Source: an uncultured Eubacteriales bacterium (GTDB lineage: Bacteria; Bacillota; Clostridia; Oscillospirales; Acutalibacteraceae). Taken from it: DNA of 64,000 nt. The stretch's first letter is position 1. Every line of letters starts with the position of its first letter. The notes beneath the pieces were generated by a model. It was not told the DNA's origin and ran no database searches. It worked only from the letters and a program-made list of their open reading frames with translations. The position numbers were made by a program, and so were the translations under genes. Location of the stretch: the NCBI GenBank assembly GCA_934476545.1, contig CAKSOB010000001.1:1-64000 (forward strand), written 5' to 3'. This document shows positions 18,409 through 25,715 of this stretch, piece after piece.

Positions 18409-18437
18409 ATTATAAGCGATTGCACTGGAAAATACAA
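18409..18437 (-). promoter_or_regulatory. Sigma-A promoter of the M50-scpAB operon
   Basis: TTGTAT (18432-18437), 17 bases and TATAAT (18409-18414) on the minus strand, about 25 bases before the ribosome binding site of the protease gene. It is divergent from the metA promoter. Confidence 0.75.
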
Positions 18438-18477
18438 CTATCCCATTTAAACTTTTTTGCGCTTTCTGACTCCCCTA

Positions 18478-18506
18478 TTGAATTTGTCTAATTTTTTTGG
18501 TAAAAT
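18478..18506 (+). promoter_or_regulatory. Sigma-A promoter of metA
   Basis: TTGAAT (18478-18483), 17 bases and TAAAAT (18501-18506). The leader is only about 28 bases, so there is no room for an S-box or T-box riboswitch, which is unusual for a methionine gene in this phylum. Confidence 0.65.
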
Positions 18507-18539
18507 AAAAACAGTTTACGCTTGCAAGGAGGATATAGA

Positions 18540-19472
18540 ATGCCAATCGAAATACAAAGTAATCTACCGGCTGCCAAAATTCTGGAACAGGAAAATATTT
18601 TTGTCATGACGAAGGAACGAGCCTCCACGCAGGACATTCGCCCCCTGAAGATCTTGATCCTCAATATTATGCCCACCAAAATTCAAACGGAAACTCAGCT
18701 TTTGCGGTTGCTGGGCAATACCCCGCTGCAATTAACCATTGAATTTTTACAAACCGCCACCCATGTTTCCCGCAACACTTCCGCTTCTCACCTGAATACG
18801 TTCTATAAAACCTTCGATGAGATTAAAGAAGAAAAGTTTGACGGCATGATCATCACCGGTGCGCCGGTGGAACAGATGGACTTCAAAGATGTGGATTACT
18901 GGGAGGAGCTGTGCGAAATTATGGAATGGAGCCGTACAAACGTGTACTCCACCATGCACATTTGTTGGGGCGCACAAGCAGGGCTTTACTACCACTACGG
19001 CATTGACAAGTATTTGCTGCCGGAAAAGCTGTCCGGTATCTTCAAGCACAAGGTGCTGAACCCTCTCCACCCACTGACCCGTGGGTTTGACGACCGGTTC
19101 TACGCCCCTCATTCCCGATACACCTCCATTCATCGAGAGGACATTGACAAGAACCCGAACCTTATCACCCTGTCCGTATCCAATATGGCAGGTGTGTACT
19201 TGGTTGCTAGCAAAAGCGGGCGGCAGGTTTTTGTGACCGGTCATGCGGAATATGATCGAGATACGCTGGCAAACGAGTATTTCCGAGATGTGAAGAAGGG
19301 AATCCACCCGAAAATCCCGGTGAACTATTTCCCGGATGATGATGTGGAAACCACACCGTACTTCACATGGAAAAGCCACGCGCATCTATTATTTGCCAAC
19401 TGGCTGAACTATTATGTATATCAGCAGACACCATTTGATTTGAAAGACTTAAAATGTGTGGATGACGAATAA
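18540..19472 (+). CDS. metA: Homoserine O-acetyltransferase (MetA family)
   Basis: First committed step of methionine synthesis. The protein starts [15 protein letters not shown] (310 residues). The catalytic triad residues C142 (CWGAQA), H235 and E237 (GHAEYD) are at the standard positions. Residue 111 is Glu (GAPVEQ), which is known in this family to select acetyl-CoA; the succinyl-CoA enzymes carry Gly. So despite the common name homoserine succinyltransferase, I call it an acetyltransferase. AAGGAGG lies at correct spacing. A single-gene unit closed by the terminator at 19483. Confidence 0.96.
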   Translation: MPIEIQSNLPAAKILEQENIFVMTKERASTQDIRPLKILILNIMPTKIQTETQLLRLLGNTPLQLTIEFLQTATHVSRNTSASHLNTFYKTFDEIKEEKFDGMIITGAPVEQMDFKDVDYWEELCEIMEWSRTNVYSTMHICWGAQAGLYYHYGIDKYLLPEKLSGIFKHKVLNPLHPLTRGFDDRFYAPHSRYTSIHREDIDKNPNLITLSVSNMAGVYLVASKSGRQVFVTGHAEYDRDTLANEYFRDVKKGIHPKIPVNYFPDDDVETTPYFTWKSHAHLLFANWLNYYVYQQTPFDLKDLKCVDDE

Positions 19473-19482
19473 CCGACTTCTA

Positions 19483-19512
19483 AAAAAGACCACTCTTCGG
19501 AGTGGTCTTTTT
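19483..19512. terminator. Bidirectional terminator between metA and bioA
   Basis: A 13-base perfect stem around a TTCG tetraloop, with A and T runs on both sides. It serves metA on the plus strand and the bio operon on the minus strand; the bioA stop lies two bases beyond. Confidence 0.9.
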
Positions 19513-19514
19513 GT

Positions 19515-20903
19515 TTAGCAAGAAGGGCTAAGGTAGTCGTTCAATGTTTCTGTAATGACTTTTTTGCACACGGCAACCGCTTCGTCAATTTCTTCCTCCT
19601 TGATGATCAGCGGCGGATTAAAGTAAATCACATCGCCCAAAGGACGGAAAATAACGCCTTCCTGCAATGCTCTCTTATAAATCTGATACCCTACCCGATC
19701 TTCTGATGGGAACGGTGTTTTGGTCTTGCGGTCTGCCACCAATTCAATGCCGTTAATCAATCCGATATGACGAATCTCCCCCACATTGGGGTGATCGCCC
19801 AAAGCGTTCATCAACTGCTCATGCAAGTAATCGGCACGTTGGGCGGCGTGTTCCAAAATCTGTTCTTCCTCTAAAATATCCTGCACTGCCAACGCCGCCG
19901 AGCAAGCCAATGGATTGCCGCTGTAAGTGTGGCTGTGCATAAAGGCTTTTCCTTTATTATAGTCATCGTAAAAGGCATCGTAAATTTCCTGTGTGGTTAC
20001 GGTAATCGCCATGGGTAAGTAACCGCCGGTCAACCCCTTGGACATACACAAAATATCCGGTGTGATTCCGGCATGGTCGCAGGCAAACAGCTTTCCGGTT
20101 CGTCCAAAGCCTGTGGCGATTTCATCGGCAATGAGCAGCACACCGTAACGGTCACAAGCCTCCCGCAGCTTTTTCAAATACAGCGGGGGGTAAATTCGCA
20201 TTCCTGCCGATCCCTGTACCAACGGCTCCATAATAAATGCCGCAATTTCCTGCCCATATTTCGACAATGCTTCCTCCGCTTGTTGAAAACATTCACATTG
20301 GCAGGTATCTCTACATTCTCCGTAAGGACAGCGATAGCAGTCCGGCGCTTCCACTCGGACAATATCCATCAGCATCGGCTTGTAAATCTCCGCATACAAA
20401 TCCAATCCGCCTACCGACAATGCGCCGATGGTTTCTCCGTGATACCCCTCCGACAGTGCCATGAATCGTTTTTTCTCCGGATGTCCGGTTTGATATTGAT
20501 ATTGAAATGCCATTTTCAATGCACATTCGATGGCAGCCGAACCGTTATCGGAAAAATTAAATTTGCACAATCCTTTGGGTAAAATTTGCACCAAACGCTC
20601 ACAAAGCTGAATTGCCGGCTCATGAGTAAAATTCGCAAAAATAACGTGCTCCAGCCTGTCCAGCTGTTGCTTCATTCGTGCGCTGATTTTCTCATTGCAA
20701 TGCCCCAAAAGATTGCACCACCAAGAACTGACCACATCCAAATACCGCTTGCCGTTTTTGTCGTAGAGATATACACCCTTGCCGTGGTCAATCACAATGG
20801 GTGGCAGCGTTTCGTAGTCCTTCATTTGCGAGCATGGATGCCAAATATACTGCAAATCTATCTTTGAGAGCTGTTCCTGTTTCCATTTCTTCACCTCATT
20901 CAA
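19515..20903 (-). CDS. bioA: Adenosylmethionine-8-amino-7-oxononanoate aminotransferase
   Basis: Converts KAPA to DAPA in biotin synthesis with SAM as amino donor. A fold-type I PLP enzyme: the Schiff-base lysine lies in CMSKGLTGGYLP, the PLP aspartate in LIADEIATGFGRTG, and WHPCSQM near residue 36 is the BioA-specific N-terminal motif. 462 residues. The start is unclear: TTG at 20903, overlapping the bioD stop, or GTG at 20894. A Cys-rich insert with CYRCPYGECRDTCQCEC (about 191-210) is seen in Firmicute BioA and could bind metal. Confidence 0.96.
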   Translation of the reverse strand: MNEVKKWKQEQLSKIDLQYIWHPCSQMKDYETLPPIVIDHGKGVYLYDKNGKRYLDVVSSWWCNLLGHCNEKISARMKQQLDRLEHVIFANFTHEPAIQLCERLVQILPKGLCKFNFSDNGSAAIECALKMAFQYQYQTGHPEKKRFMALSEGYHGETIGALSVGGLDLYAEIYKPMLMDIVRVEAPDCYRCPYGECRDTCQCECFQQAEEALSKYGQEIAAFIMEPLVQGSAGMRIYPPLYLKKLREACDRYGVLLIADEIATGFGRTGKLFACDHAGITPDILCMSKGLTGGYLPMAITVTTQEIYDAFYDDYNKGKAFMHSHTYSGNPLACSAALAVQDILEEEQILEHAAQRADYLHEQLMNALGDHPNVGEIRHIGLINGIELVADRKTKTPFPSEDRVGYQIYKRALQEGVIFRPLGDVIYFNPPLIIKEEEIDEAVAVCKKVITETLNDYLSPSC

Positions 20904-21579
20904 ACAATTCTATCAGGCGAGCAACCGCTAAATCCGGTGTGGTTTGTCCCTCGCCAATCGTACCAACGACCGGTATCCCTGTAAGGGTTTCTATCATTCG
21001 CTTGTTATCCTGCTCCATCTTGTCCTCCGGATGGAATTGGTTCATCACGATTCCACGCACATCAATGCCCTGCGCTTTACAATAGGAAACGGTCAACACT
21101 GCATTGTTAATGGAACCCAAACCACTCTGGGAAATTAACAACACCGGAAGATTTAAGGTGCGAATCACATCCGTCAGCATCCAGTGGCGCTGTTCGTCCC
21201 ATCGAATGGGGCATACGATTCCACCGCTGCCCTCCACCAAGATTCGGCTATACCGCTGACTGAGCGCGGCGTAATCCTGCACCACCTTTGACAGCTCCAC
21301 CGGATTCCCTTCTATCTGCGCCGCCAAATGGGGGGATACCGCTGTTTCATAGCAATAAGAAACCAATTCTTCATAAGCATCCGTCAGGTTTGCCATCTCT
21401 TTTACAAATGCCGCATCACCGGGAATCAAACATTCTCCCTGTCGCTCTGCGCCGGATAGCGCCGCCTTATAGTAACCGCAATTCACACCGGCTTCCCGCA
21501 GCGTTTTTACCAGTACACCGGTAGCAAAGGTCTTGCCCACATCTGTTCCGGTTCCGGTAATAAATAATCCTTTAGTCAT
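20896..21579 (-). CDS. bioD: Dethiobiotin synthetase
   Basis: Closes the ureido ring of dethiobiotin from DAPA, CO2 and ATP. The P-loop is TGTGTDVGKTFATG at the N-terminus; VEGSGGI is the second nucleotide motif. 227 residues, normal. The ATG overlaps the bioB stop by 8 bases. Confidence 0.96.
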   Translation of the reverse strand: MTKGLFITGTGTDVGKTFATGVLVKTLREAGVNCGYYKAALSGAERQGECLIPGDAAFVKEMANLTDAYEELVSYCYETAVSPHLAAQIEGNPVELSKVVQDYAALSQRYSRILVEGSGGIVCPIRWDEQRHWMLTDVIRTLNLPVLLISQSGLGSINNAVLTVSYCKAQGIDVRGIVMNQFHPEDKMEQDNKRMIETLTGIPVVGTIGEGQTTPDLAVARLIELFE

Positions 21580-22543
21580 TCCACAACGCCACCTTGTATC
21601 CCAATTCCTCTAACATCGCTTTATCCGTATCAATGGAAATACCGGAGGTTGTCAGCATATCACCGGAAATGGCTGCATTGGCGCCGCTCTGAAAAACACG
21701 ATAGCCTTTATCCGGCAACAAGCCTCTGCCGCCTGCCATACGAATAGAAGCGTTTGGCACAAGGAATCGGAAAATCGCTACGATACGGCACATATCGTCA
21801 TTGGTTAATACCGAAAGATGCTCGTAAGGGGTGCCGGGAATCGGATTCAAAATATTTACCGGAATGGAACGAATTCCCAACTCCCGAAGATCCAACACCA
21901 TATCTATGCGGTCCTCCATGGTTTCTCCCAAGCCCATAATGCCGCCGCTGCATACGGACAATCCGGCCTGCTTTGCCGCGCGAATGGCACGAATCTTATC
22001 ATCATAGGTATGGGTTGTGCAAATATTCGGGAAGTTTCGACGAGAAGTTTCCAAGTTGTTGTGGATTCGATCCACGCCGGCTTCTCTCAATTTACAGAAC
22101 TGTTCATAGTCCAACAAGCCATGAGAAGCGCAGGTATGGATTCCTGTTTCCCGATGAATGGCGCGGTACAAATCGCAAACCTGATCTACCTCTGCATCGG
22201 ACAAGGCTTTACCGGAGGTTACAATGGAAAACCGCAGCATTCCCTTATCGTCGTTATACTTCGCCTCTGTTACAACCTGCTCCTCCGGCAGCAATGGGTA
22301 TTCCTCAACGGCTGTGCAATAATGGGCAGATTGCGCGCAATACTTGCAGTTCTCGGAACATTTTCCGCTCTTTCCGTTGATAATGGTACAAATATCAAAC
22401 ACATCGCCGCAAAACTGCTTCCGAATCGCATCTGCCGCCGCAGTTAACGGCTCTAACGGCGCATCTACCAACTGCAGCGCCTGTTCTTTGGTCAGCAAAT
22501 CTCCCCACTGCACCAGCTCTTTTAATTCCCGAACAACATCCAT
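21572..22543 (-). CDS. bioB: Biotin synthase, radical SAM
   Basis: Inserts sulfur into dethiobiotin. The [4Fe-4S] motif CSENCKYC is intact, and further conserved cysteines for the second cluster appear in CTIINGKSG context and HTCASHG; RIHNNLETS and GGIMGLGE are also typical. 323 residues. TAGGAGGAG precedes the ATG; 12 bases separate it from bioF. Confidence 0.96.
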   Translation of the reverse strand: MDVVRELKELVQWGDLLTKEQALQLVDAPLEPLTAAADAIRKQFCGDVFDICTIINGKSGKCSENCKYCAQSAHYCTAVEEYPLLPEEQVVTEAKYNDDKGMLRFSIVTSGKALSDAEVDQVCDLYRAIHRETGIHTCASHGLLDYEQFCKLREAGVDRIHNNLETSRRNFPNICTTHTYDDKIRAIRAAKQAGLSVCSGGIMGLGETMEDRIDMVLDLRELGIRSIPVNILNPIPGTPYEHLSVLTNDDMCRIVAIFRFLVPNASIRMAGGRGLLPDKGYRVFQSGANAAISGDMLTTSGISIDTDKAMLEELGYKVALWND

Positions 22544-22555
22544 TTTCTTCTCCTC

Positions 22556-23716
22556 CTAAATTGAATGAATTGCTTCTCCGATTTCTCGGGATGCCTCCTG
22601 TAATTCTGCTTTTTCGTGTGTTGCCATCAAGGTGATCCGTAATCGAGCCGCTCCCTTTTCCACCGTAGGATAGCGAATTGCCGACACAAAATAACCATGC
22701 CGGAACAACCGCTCCGCCACCTGCATTGCTTTCCCTTCTTCTCCAATGAGGATGGGAACGATTGCGCTGTCTGTCTGCACAAAAATCCCCTGCTCCTGCA
22801 AACAATCACAGAAAAATCGAATATTCCCCTGTAACCGCTCTGTTCGGTGTGTGCTGTCGGTCATCAGCTCCAAACCTTTTAAGGATGCTGCGACTGTTAC
22901 CGGTGACATTGCCGTGGAAAAAATAAAACTGCGGGCTTTATTTTTTAAATAATCAATCAGCACCCCATCGCCGCAAACGAATCCGCCCTCGCTGCCAACC
23001 GATTTACTCAAGGTTCCTACGGTAATATCCGCTCCCTGCTCCATATGGTAATATTCTGCCGTTCCTCGACCGGTTGCACCAATGACACCGGTCGCATGGG
23101 CTTCGTCAATCACCGACAGCAATCCGTAACGGTCTGCCAGTTCTTGCAGCTTTGGCAGATTCACTACATCTCCGTCCATACTGAACACCCCGTCACTGAC
23201 GATCAGACCCTTTTCCGGAACATATTCCTGAATTTTTCGCTCCAAATCCTCCATGTCATTATGGCGGTATACTACAATCTTTGCCTTCGATAATCGGCAC
23301 CCGTCAATGATACTGGCGTGATTCAAAGCATCGCTGAAAATGGTCCAACTCTTGTCGCAAATTGCAGAAAGCACGCCTACATTCGCCATATATCCGGTGT
23401 TGAATACCATGGCGCTCTCTGTCCCTTTGAATTTTGCGATCTGCTGTTCCAGTCGTGCCGTAAGCTCCGAGGTTCCCGTTGTTAAGCGAGCGCCGCCGGT
23501 ACCGGTTCCGTATTGCTCTGCAACCTGCTTGACAAATTGCTTGACAGAAGGATCATTGCACAAATCCAAGTAGCTGTTAGAGGACAGCATCAGATAGGCT
23601 TTTCCGTCCAACAAAACTCGACGGCTTTGGGGCGATTGAAACACCTTGATGGTGCGATACAAATTCGCTTCCTTTAATCGCTCCAGCTCTGCTTCCATAA
23701 ATTGAAATTTTCCCAT
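22556..23716 (-). CDS. bioF: 8-amino-7-oxononanoate synthase
   Basis: Condenses pimeloyl-CoA with L-alanine to KAPA. PLP-dependent alpha-oxoamine synthase: the lysine is in GTLSKSVGSEGG, and the DEAHATGVIG motif binds the cofactor. 386 residues. The start lies 3 bases after the bioW stop, so the pimeloyl-CoA producer and user are made side by side. Confidence 0.95.
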   Translation of the reverse strand: MGKFQFMEAELERLKEANLYRTIKVFQSPQSRRVLLDGKAYLMLSSNSYLDLCNDPSVKQFVKQVAEQYGTGTGGARLTTGTSELTARLEQQIAKFKGTESAMVFNTGYMANVGVLSAICDKSWTIFSDALNHASIIDGCRLSKAKIVVYRHNDMEDLERKIQEYVPEKGLIVSDGVFSMDGDVVNLPKLQELADRYGLLSVIDEAHATGVIGATGRGTAEYYHMEQGADITVGTLSKSVGSEGGFVCGDGVLIDYLKNKARSFIFSTAMSPVTVAASLKGLELMTDSTHRTERLQGNIRFFCDCLQEQGIFVQTDSAIVPILIGEEGKAMQVAERLFRHGYFVSAIRYPTVEKGAARLRITLMATHEKAELQEASREIGEAIHSI

Positions 23717-23719
23717 AGG

Positions 23720-24454
23720 CTACCTCACTATTAACACCGGCTGCTCCTGCAAGTAACGAATACATTCCGCTGCTTCCTCTGCAGGACCGTCATACAGAAA
23801 AATTCTGCCGCCGTTGCCGTCACCTTTTTCCTTTAAGGTTGTTACCCGCACATAGCCCAGTTCTTTGGATGCCACATATCCTGTTACATAATCGGGATCA
23901 TCGGAAAAACAAATTTCCGCCTTAATATGTGGGTGAGATGCTACCTTTGTTGCCAACACCAACGCTTCATTAAAATGGGTATTGCTGCCCTCTGTTTTCA
24001 GCGCACTGCCTACCGGTCTGTCATAATCCATATAAGTTGCCCGAACACCACGCTCAAAATCCGGCTCCAAACGGGTTAGGGCCGCTGCATCTAACAGCAT
24101 AGCCCCACGCATTCCATAAGTTTGGGGCAAAAATTTCAAAATTTCCTCCCCATTGGCAATGCCGATTCTTTCCAATAAAGAAGCCACTGTCTGCCAACCT
24201 TCTTGCGGGGTTGTCGTTTCAATGGTAGATACCGGCAAAGCATTCAGATGCAGAATGTTCTCTTCCTCCAACCGCTCTACCTTAATATTGATGGCATCTG
24301 CTCGTCCTTTGGGATGGGTCATGGCACGACGAATCAGTTGCGCTGCGACCTGTTCCACTTCTTCCGGAGAAACAATTTTTTCTGCCCCAGAGATATGTAC
24401 CGATTTCCCCTGCTGCTCTGCGGATGCTCGCATTTTTAAACTGTATCGTGTCAT
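23720..24454 (-). CDS. bioW: 6-carboxyhexanoate-CoA ligase (pimeloyl-CoA synthetase)
   Basis: Activates free pimelate to pimeloyl-CoA with ATP. 244 residues beginning MTRYSLKMRAS; conserved stretches include HISGAEKI, LPQTYGMRGAMLLD and RPVGS near the middle. The start at 24454 overlaps the transporter stop as ATGA; the open frame upstream is the transporter gene read in another frame. Having bioW and no bioC/bioH/bioI in the operon means pimelate must come from elsewhere or be taken up. Confidence 0.93.
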   Translation of the reverse strand: MTRYSLKMRASAEQQGKSVHISGAEKIVSPEEVEQVAAQLIRRAMTHPKGRADAINIKVERLEEENILHLNALPVSTIETTTPQEGWQTVASLLERIGIANGEEILKFLPQTYGMRGAMLLDAAALTRLEPDFERGVRATYMDYDRPVGSALKTEGSNTHFNEALVLATKVASHPHIKAEICFSDDPDYVTGYVASKELGYVRVTTLKEKGDGNGGRIFLYDGPAEEAAECIRYLQEQPVLIVR

Positions 24455-25002
24455 AGCTCCTGCCTCCTGATAATCCCTGTTTTCTGCATCAACCGCTTCA
24501 TGGTGTTTCGTTTTGGCGCAACCATTTCCGGAAAACCGCCGACTCTCCCCAAGTATGCCATTGCCCGATAAATCGGATATGCCGCAACGGCGGTATAAAT
24601 CATTCCCACACCGGCTGCCGCTACCAACGCCCACACATTGGTGTTGGTAATTGCCCCCAGAACCAGACGAGCGCAGAAGGTGCCAAACGGCCCCGCCAAA
24701 ATGACAACCCAAAAGACGTTGCCCAGCAATAAAATCAAACCGCCGGCTGACACACGGAAGGTCATGGCAACAGCTATGTTCAAAAGATTTTGCAGTCCTA
24801 ACACAAAGCTGACCGCACTTGCCAGCACACCGCTGATAAGATACCGCCGAAATCCAAAGGACGCACAAATAGCAACCGCCACCGGCGCAGACAACTGAAA
24901 TTCTGTTCCGGGCAAGATCCCGGGTATTTTAAAGATTCCTGTTACCGTAATCAATGCGGTCAGCATTCCAATCAGTGCAATTTCTTTCGTTCGTTTTCTC
25001 AT
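24451..25002 (-). CDS. ECF-transporter S-component-like membrane protein
   Basis: 183 residues with five or six hydrophobic helices, starting MRKRTKEIALIGMLTALITV; the helix-1 pattern with small residues (ALIGMLTA) resembles the site where S components contact EcfT. It is the first gene of the biotin operon, overlaps bioW by 4 bases and is preceded by the BirA-like operator. The sequence does not look like standard BioY to me (no BioY central block with LGLPVFAGG-like motifs). Biotin, dethiobiotin or pimelate are the obvious candidate substrates from context. No ECF ATPase is encoded in this window, so it would use a shared module. Confidence 0.8.
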   Translation of the reverse strand: MRKRTKEIALIGMLTALITVTGIFKIPGILPGTEFQLSAPVAVAICASFGFRRYLISGVLASAVSFVLGLQNLLNIAVAMTFRVSAGGLILLLGNVFWVVILAGPFGTFCARLVLGAITNTNVWALVAAAGVGMIYTAVAAYPIYRAMAYLGRVGGFPEMVAPKRNTMKRLMQKTGIIRRQEL

Positions 25003-25043
25003 GTAACTCCCCCAATTTCGACCATCTCCGGTCGTTTTGTTTT

Positions 25044-25072
25044 ATTGTAATCCAGAACAATTTAATTGTCAA
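25044..25072 (-). promoter_or_regulatory. Sigma-A promoter of the biotin operon
   Basis: TTGACA (25067-25072), 17 bases and TACAAT (25044-25049) on the minus strand. The 40-base leader has a small hairpin (CGACC at 19-23 and GGTCG at 30-34 of 25000) and a GGGGGAG ribosome binding site. Confidence 0.85.
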
Positions 25073-25097
25073 CCAATAATTCAAAATAGGTAAACAA
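25066..25097. promoter_or_regulatory. BirA-like biotin operator
   Basis: TTGTCAACC and GGTAAACAA form an imperfect palindrome with a 14-base spacer. This closely matches the Firmicute BirA box (half-sites like TTGTTAACC and GGTTAACAA). The left half overlaps the -35 box of the bio promoter, so biotinoyl-AMP-bound BirA would block polymerase. birA itself is not in the window. Confidence 0.75.
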
Positions 25098-25126
25098 CCA
25101 AACGCTTCTTATTCACAATTTATTCA

Positions 25127-25155
25127 TTGACTTTCCTCCCTGCTAGTGTTATTAT
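25127..25155 (+). promoter_or_regulatory. Sigma-A promoter of the marR-FUSC operon
   Basis: TTGACT (25127-25132), 17 bases and TATTAT (25150-25155). It is divergent from the bio promoter with 54 bases between the two -35 boxes. Confidence 0.75.
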
Positions 25156-25166
25156 GTTAATAGTTA

Positions 25167-25189
25167 ACCAAGTTAAATATAAACTTGGT
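25167..25189. promoter_or_regulatory. Palindromic operator, probably for the MarR regulator
   Basis: ACCAAGTT (25167-25174) and AACTTGGT (25182-25189) form a perfect 8-base inverted repeat with a 7-base AT spacer, just after the transcription start. A further near-palindrome GTTAATAGTTAAC sits at 25156-25168. Size and position fit a MarR dimer site for autorepression; the protein-site link is inferred. Confidence 0.65.
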
Positions 25190-25217
25190 ATTGAACTTGA
25201 AAAGGAGATGAACCCCA

Positions 25218-25715
25218 ATGACGGAACAAGAAAGAAGAAACTTGGCGTTTCTGCTCTGCTTACGGAAAATTCAGAAAAATCATTTCCCATATGTGCATCG
25301 GTCCCCCTTATCCACCGCAGAATTTTACGCTCTGTTCGCTATCTTGCGTCTGCAAGAAGCGCAGGACAGCGCCGGACCGGAGATTCGGGTTTCTTCTCTC
25401 ATCGAAACCTTAAACCTCTCTCCCCAAGCGGTTTCCAAAACCCTCCGGTTACTGGAGCAGAAGGGATATTGCAAACGCATTACAGACCCCAACAATCGCC
25501 GTAACACCTTGGTACTTATCACAGAACAAGGCACCACATTGGTGAACCGTACCAAATCGGAGATCGCTCGTTTTGTAGAAGAGGTTACAAAACGAATGGG
25601 AGATGAAAACATGGCGGAATTTATTCGTTTGAGTAATCAATGCAGCGCCATCATGCAAGAGGTAGAACAAGCGTTTTATCAAGAATTTTCTAAAGAAAAG
25701 GAGGAATTGACATGA
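25218..25715 (+). CDS. MarR-family transcriptional regulator
   Basis: 165 residues with the winged-helix core: a helix-turn-helix region (IETLNLSPQAVSKTLRLLEQKG) and the wing (CKRITDPNNRRNTLVLIT), ending in a long dimerisation helix. It is translated together with the following exporter (ATGA overlap), the standard layout for a small-molecule-responsive repressor of an efflux gene. The ligand is unknown. Its operator is probably the palindrome at 25167. Confidence 0.92.
   Translation: MTEQERRNLAFLLCLRKIQKNHFPYVHRSPLSTAEFYALFAILRLQEAQDSAGPEIRVSSLIETLNLSPQAVSKTLRLLEQKGYCKRITDPNNRRNTLVLITEQGTTLVNRTKSEIARFVEEVTKRMGDENMAEFIRLSNQCSAIMQEVEQAFYQEFSKEKEELT

Noticed and set aside
18507..18539. S-box or T-box leader before metA
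   Set aside because: The leader is only about 30 bases, far too short for these elements.
24455..24868. N-terminal extension of bioW by about 138 codons
   Set aside because: This stretch is the transporter gene read in another frame; the ATG at 24454 overlaps the upstream stop and gives the family length.
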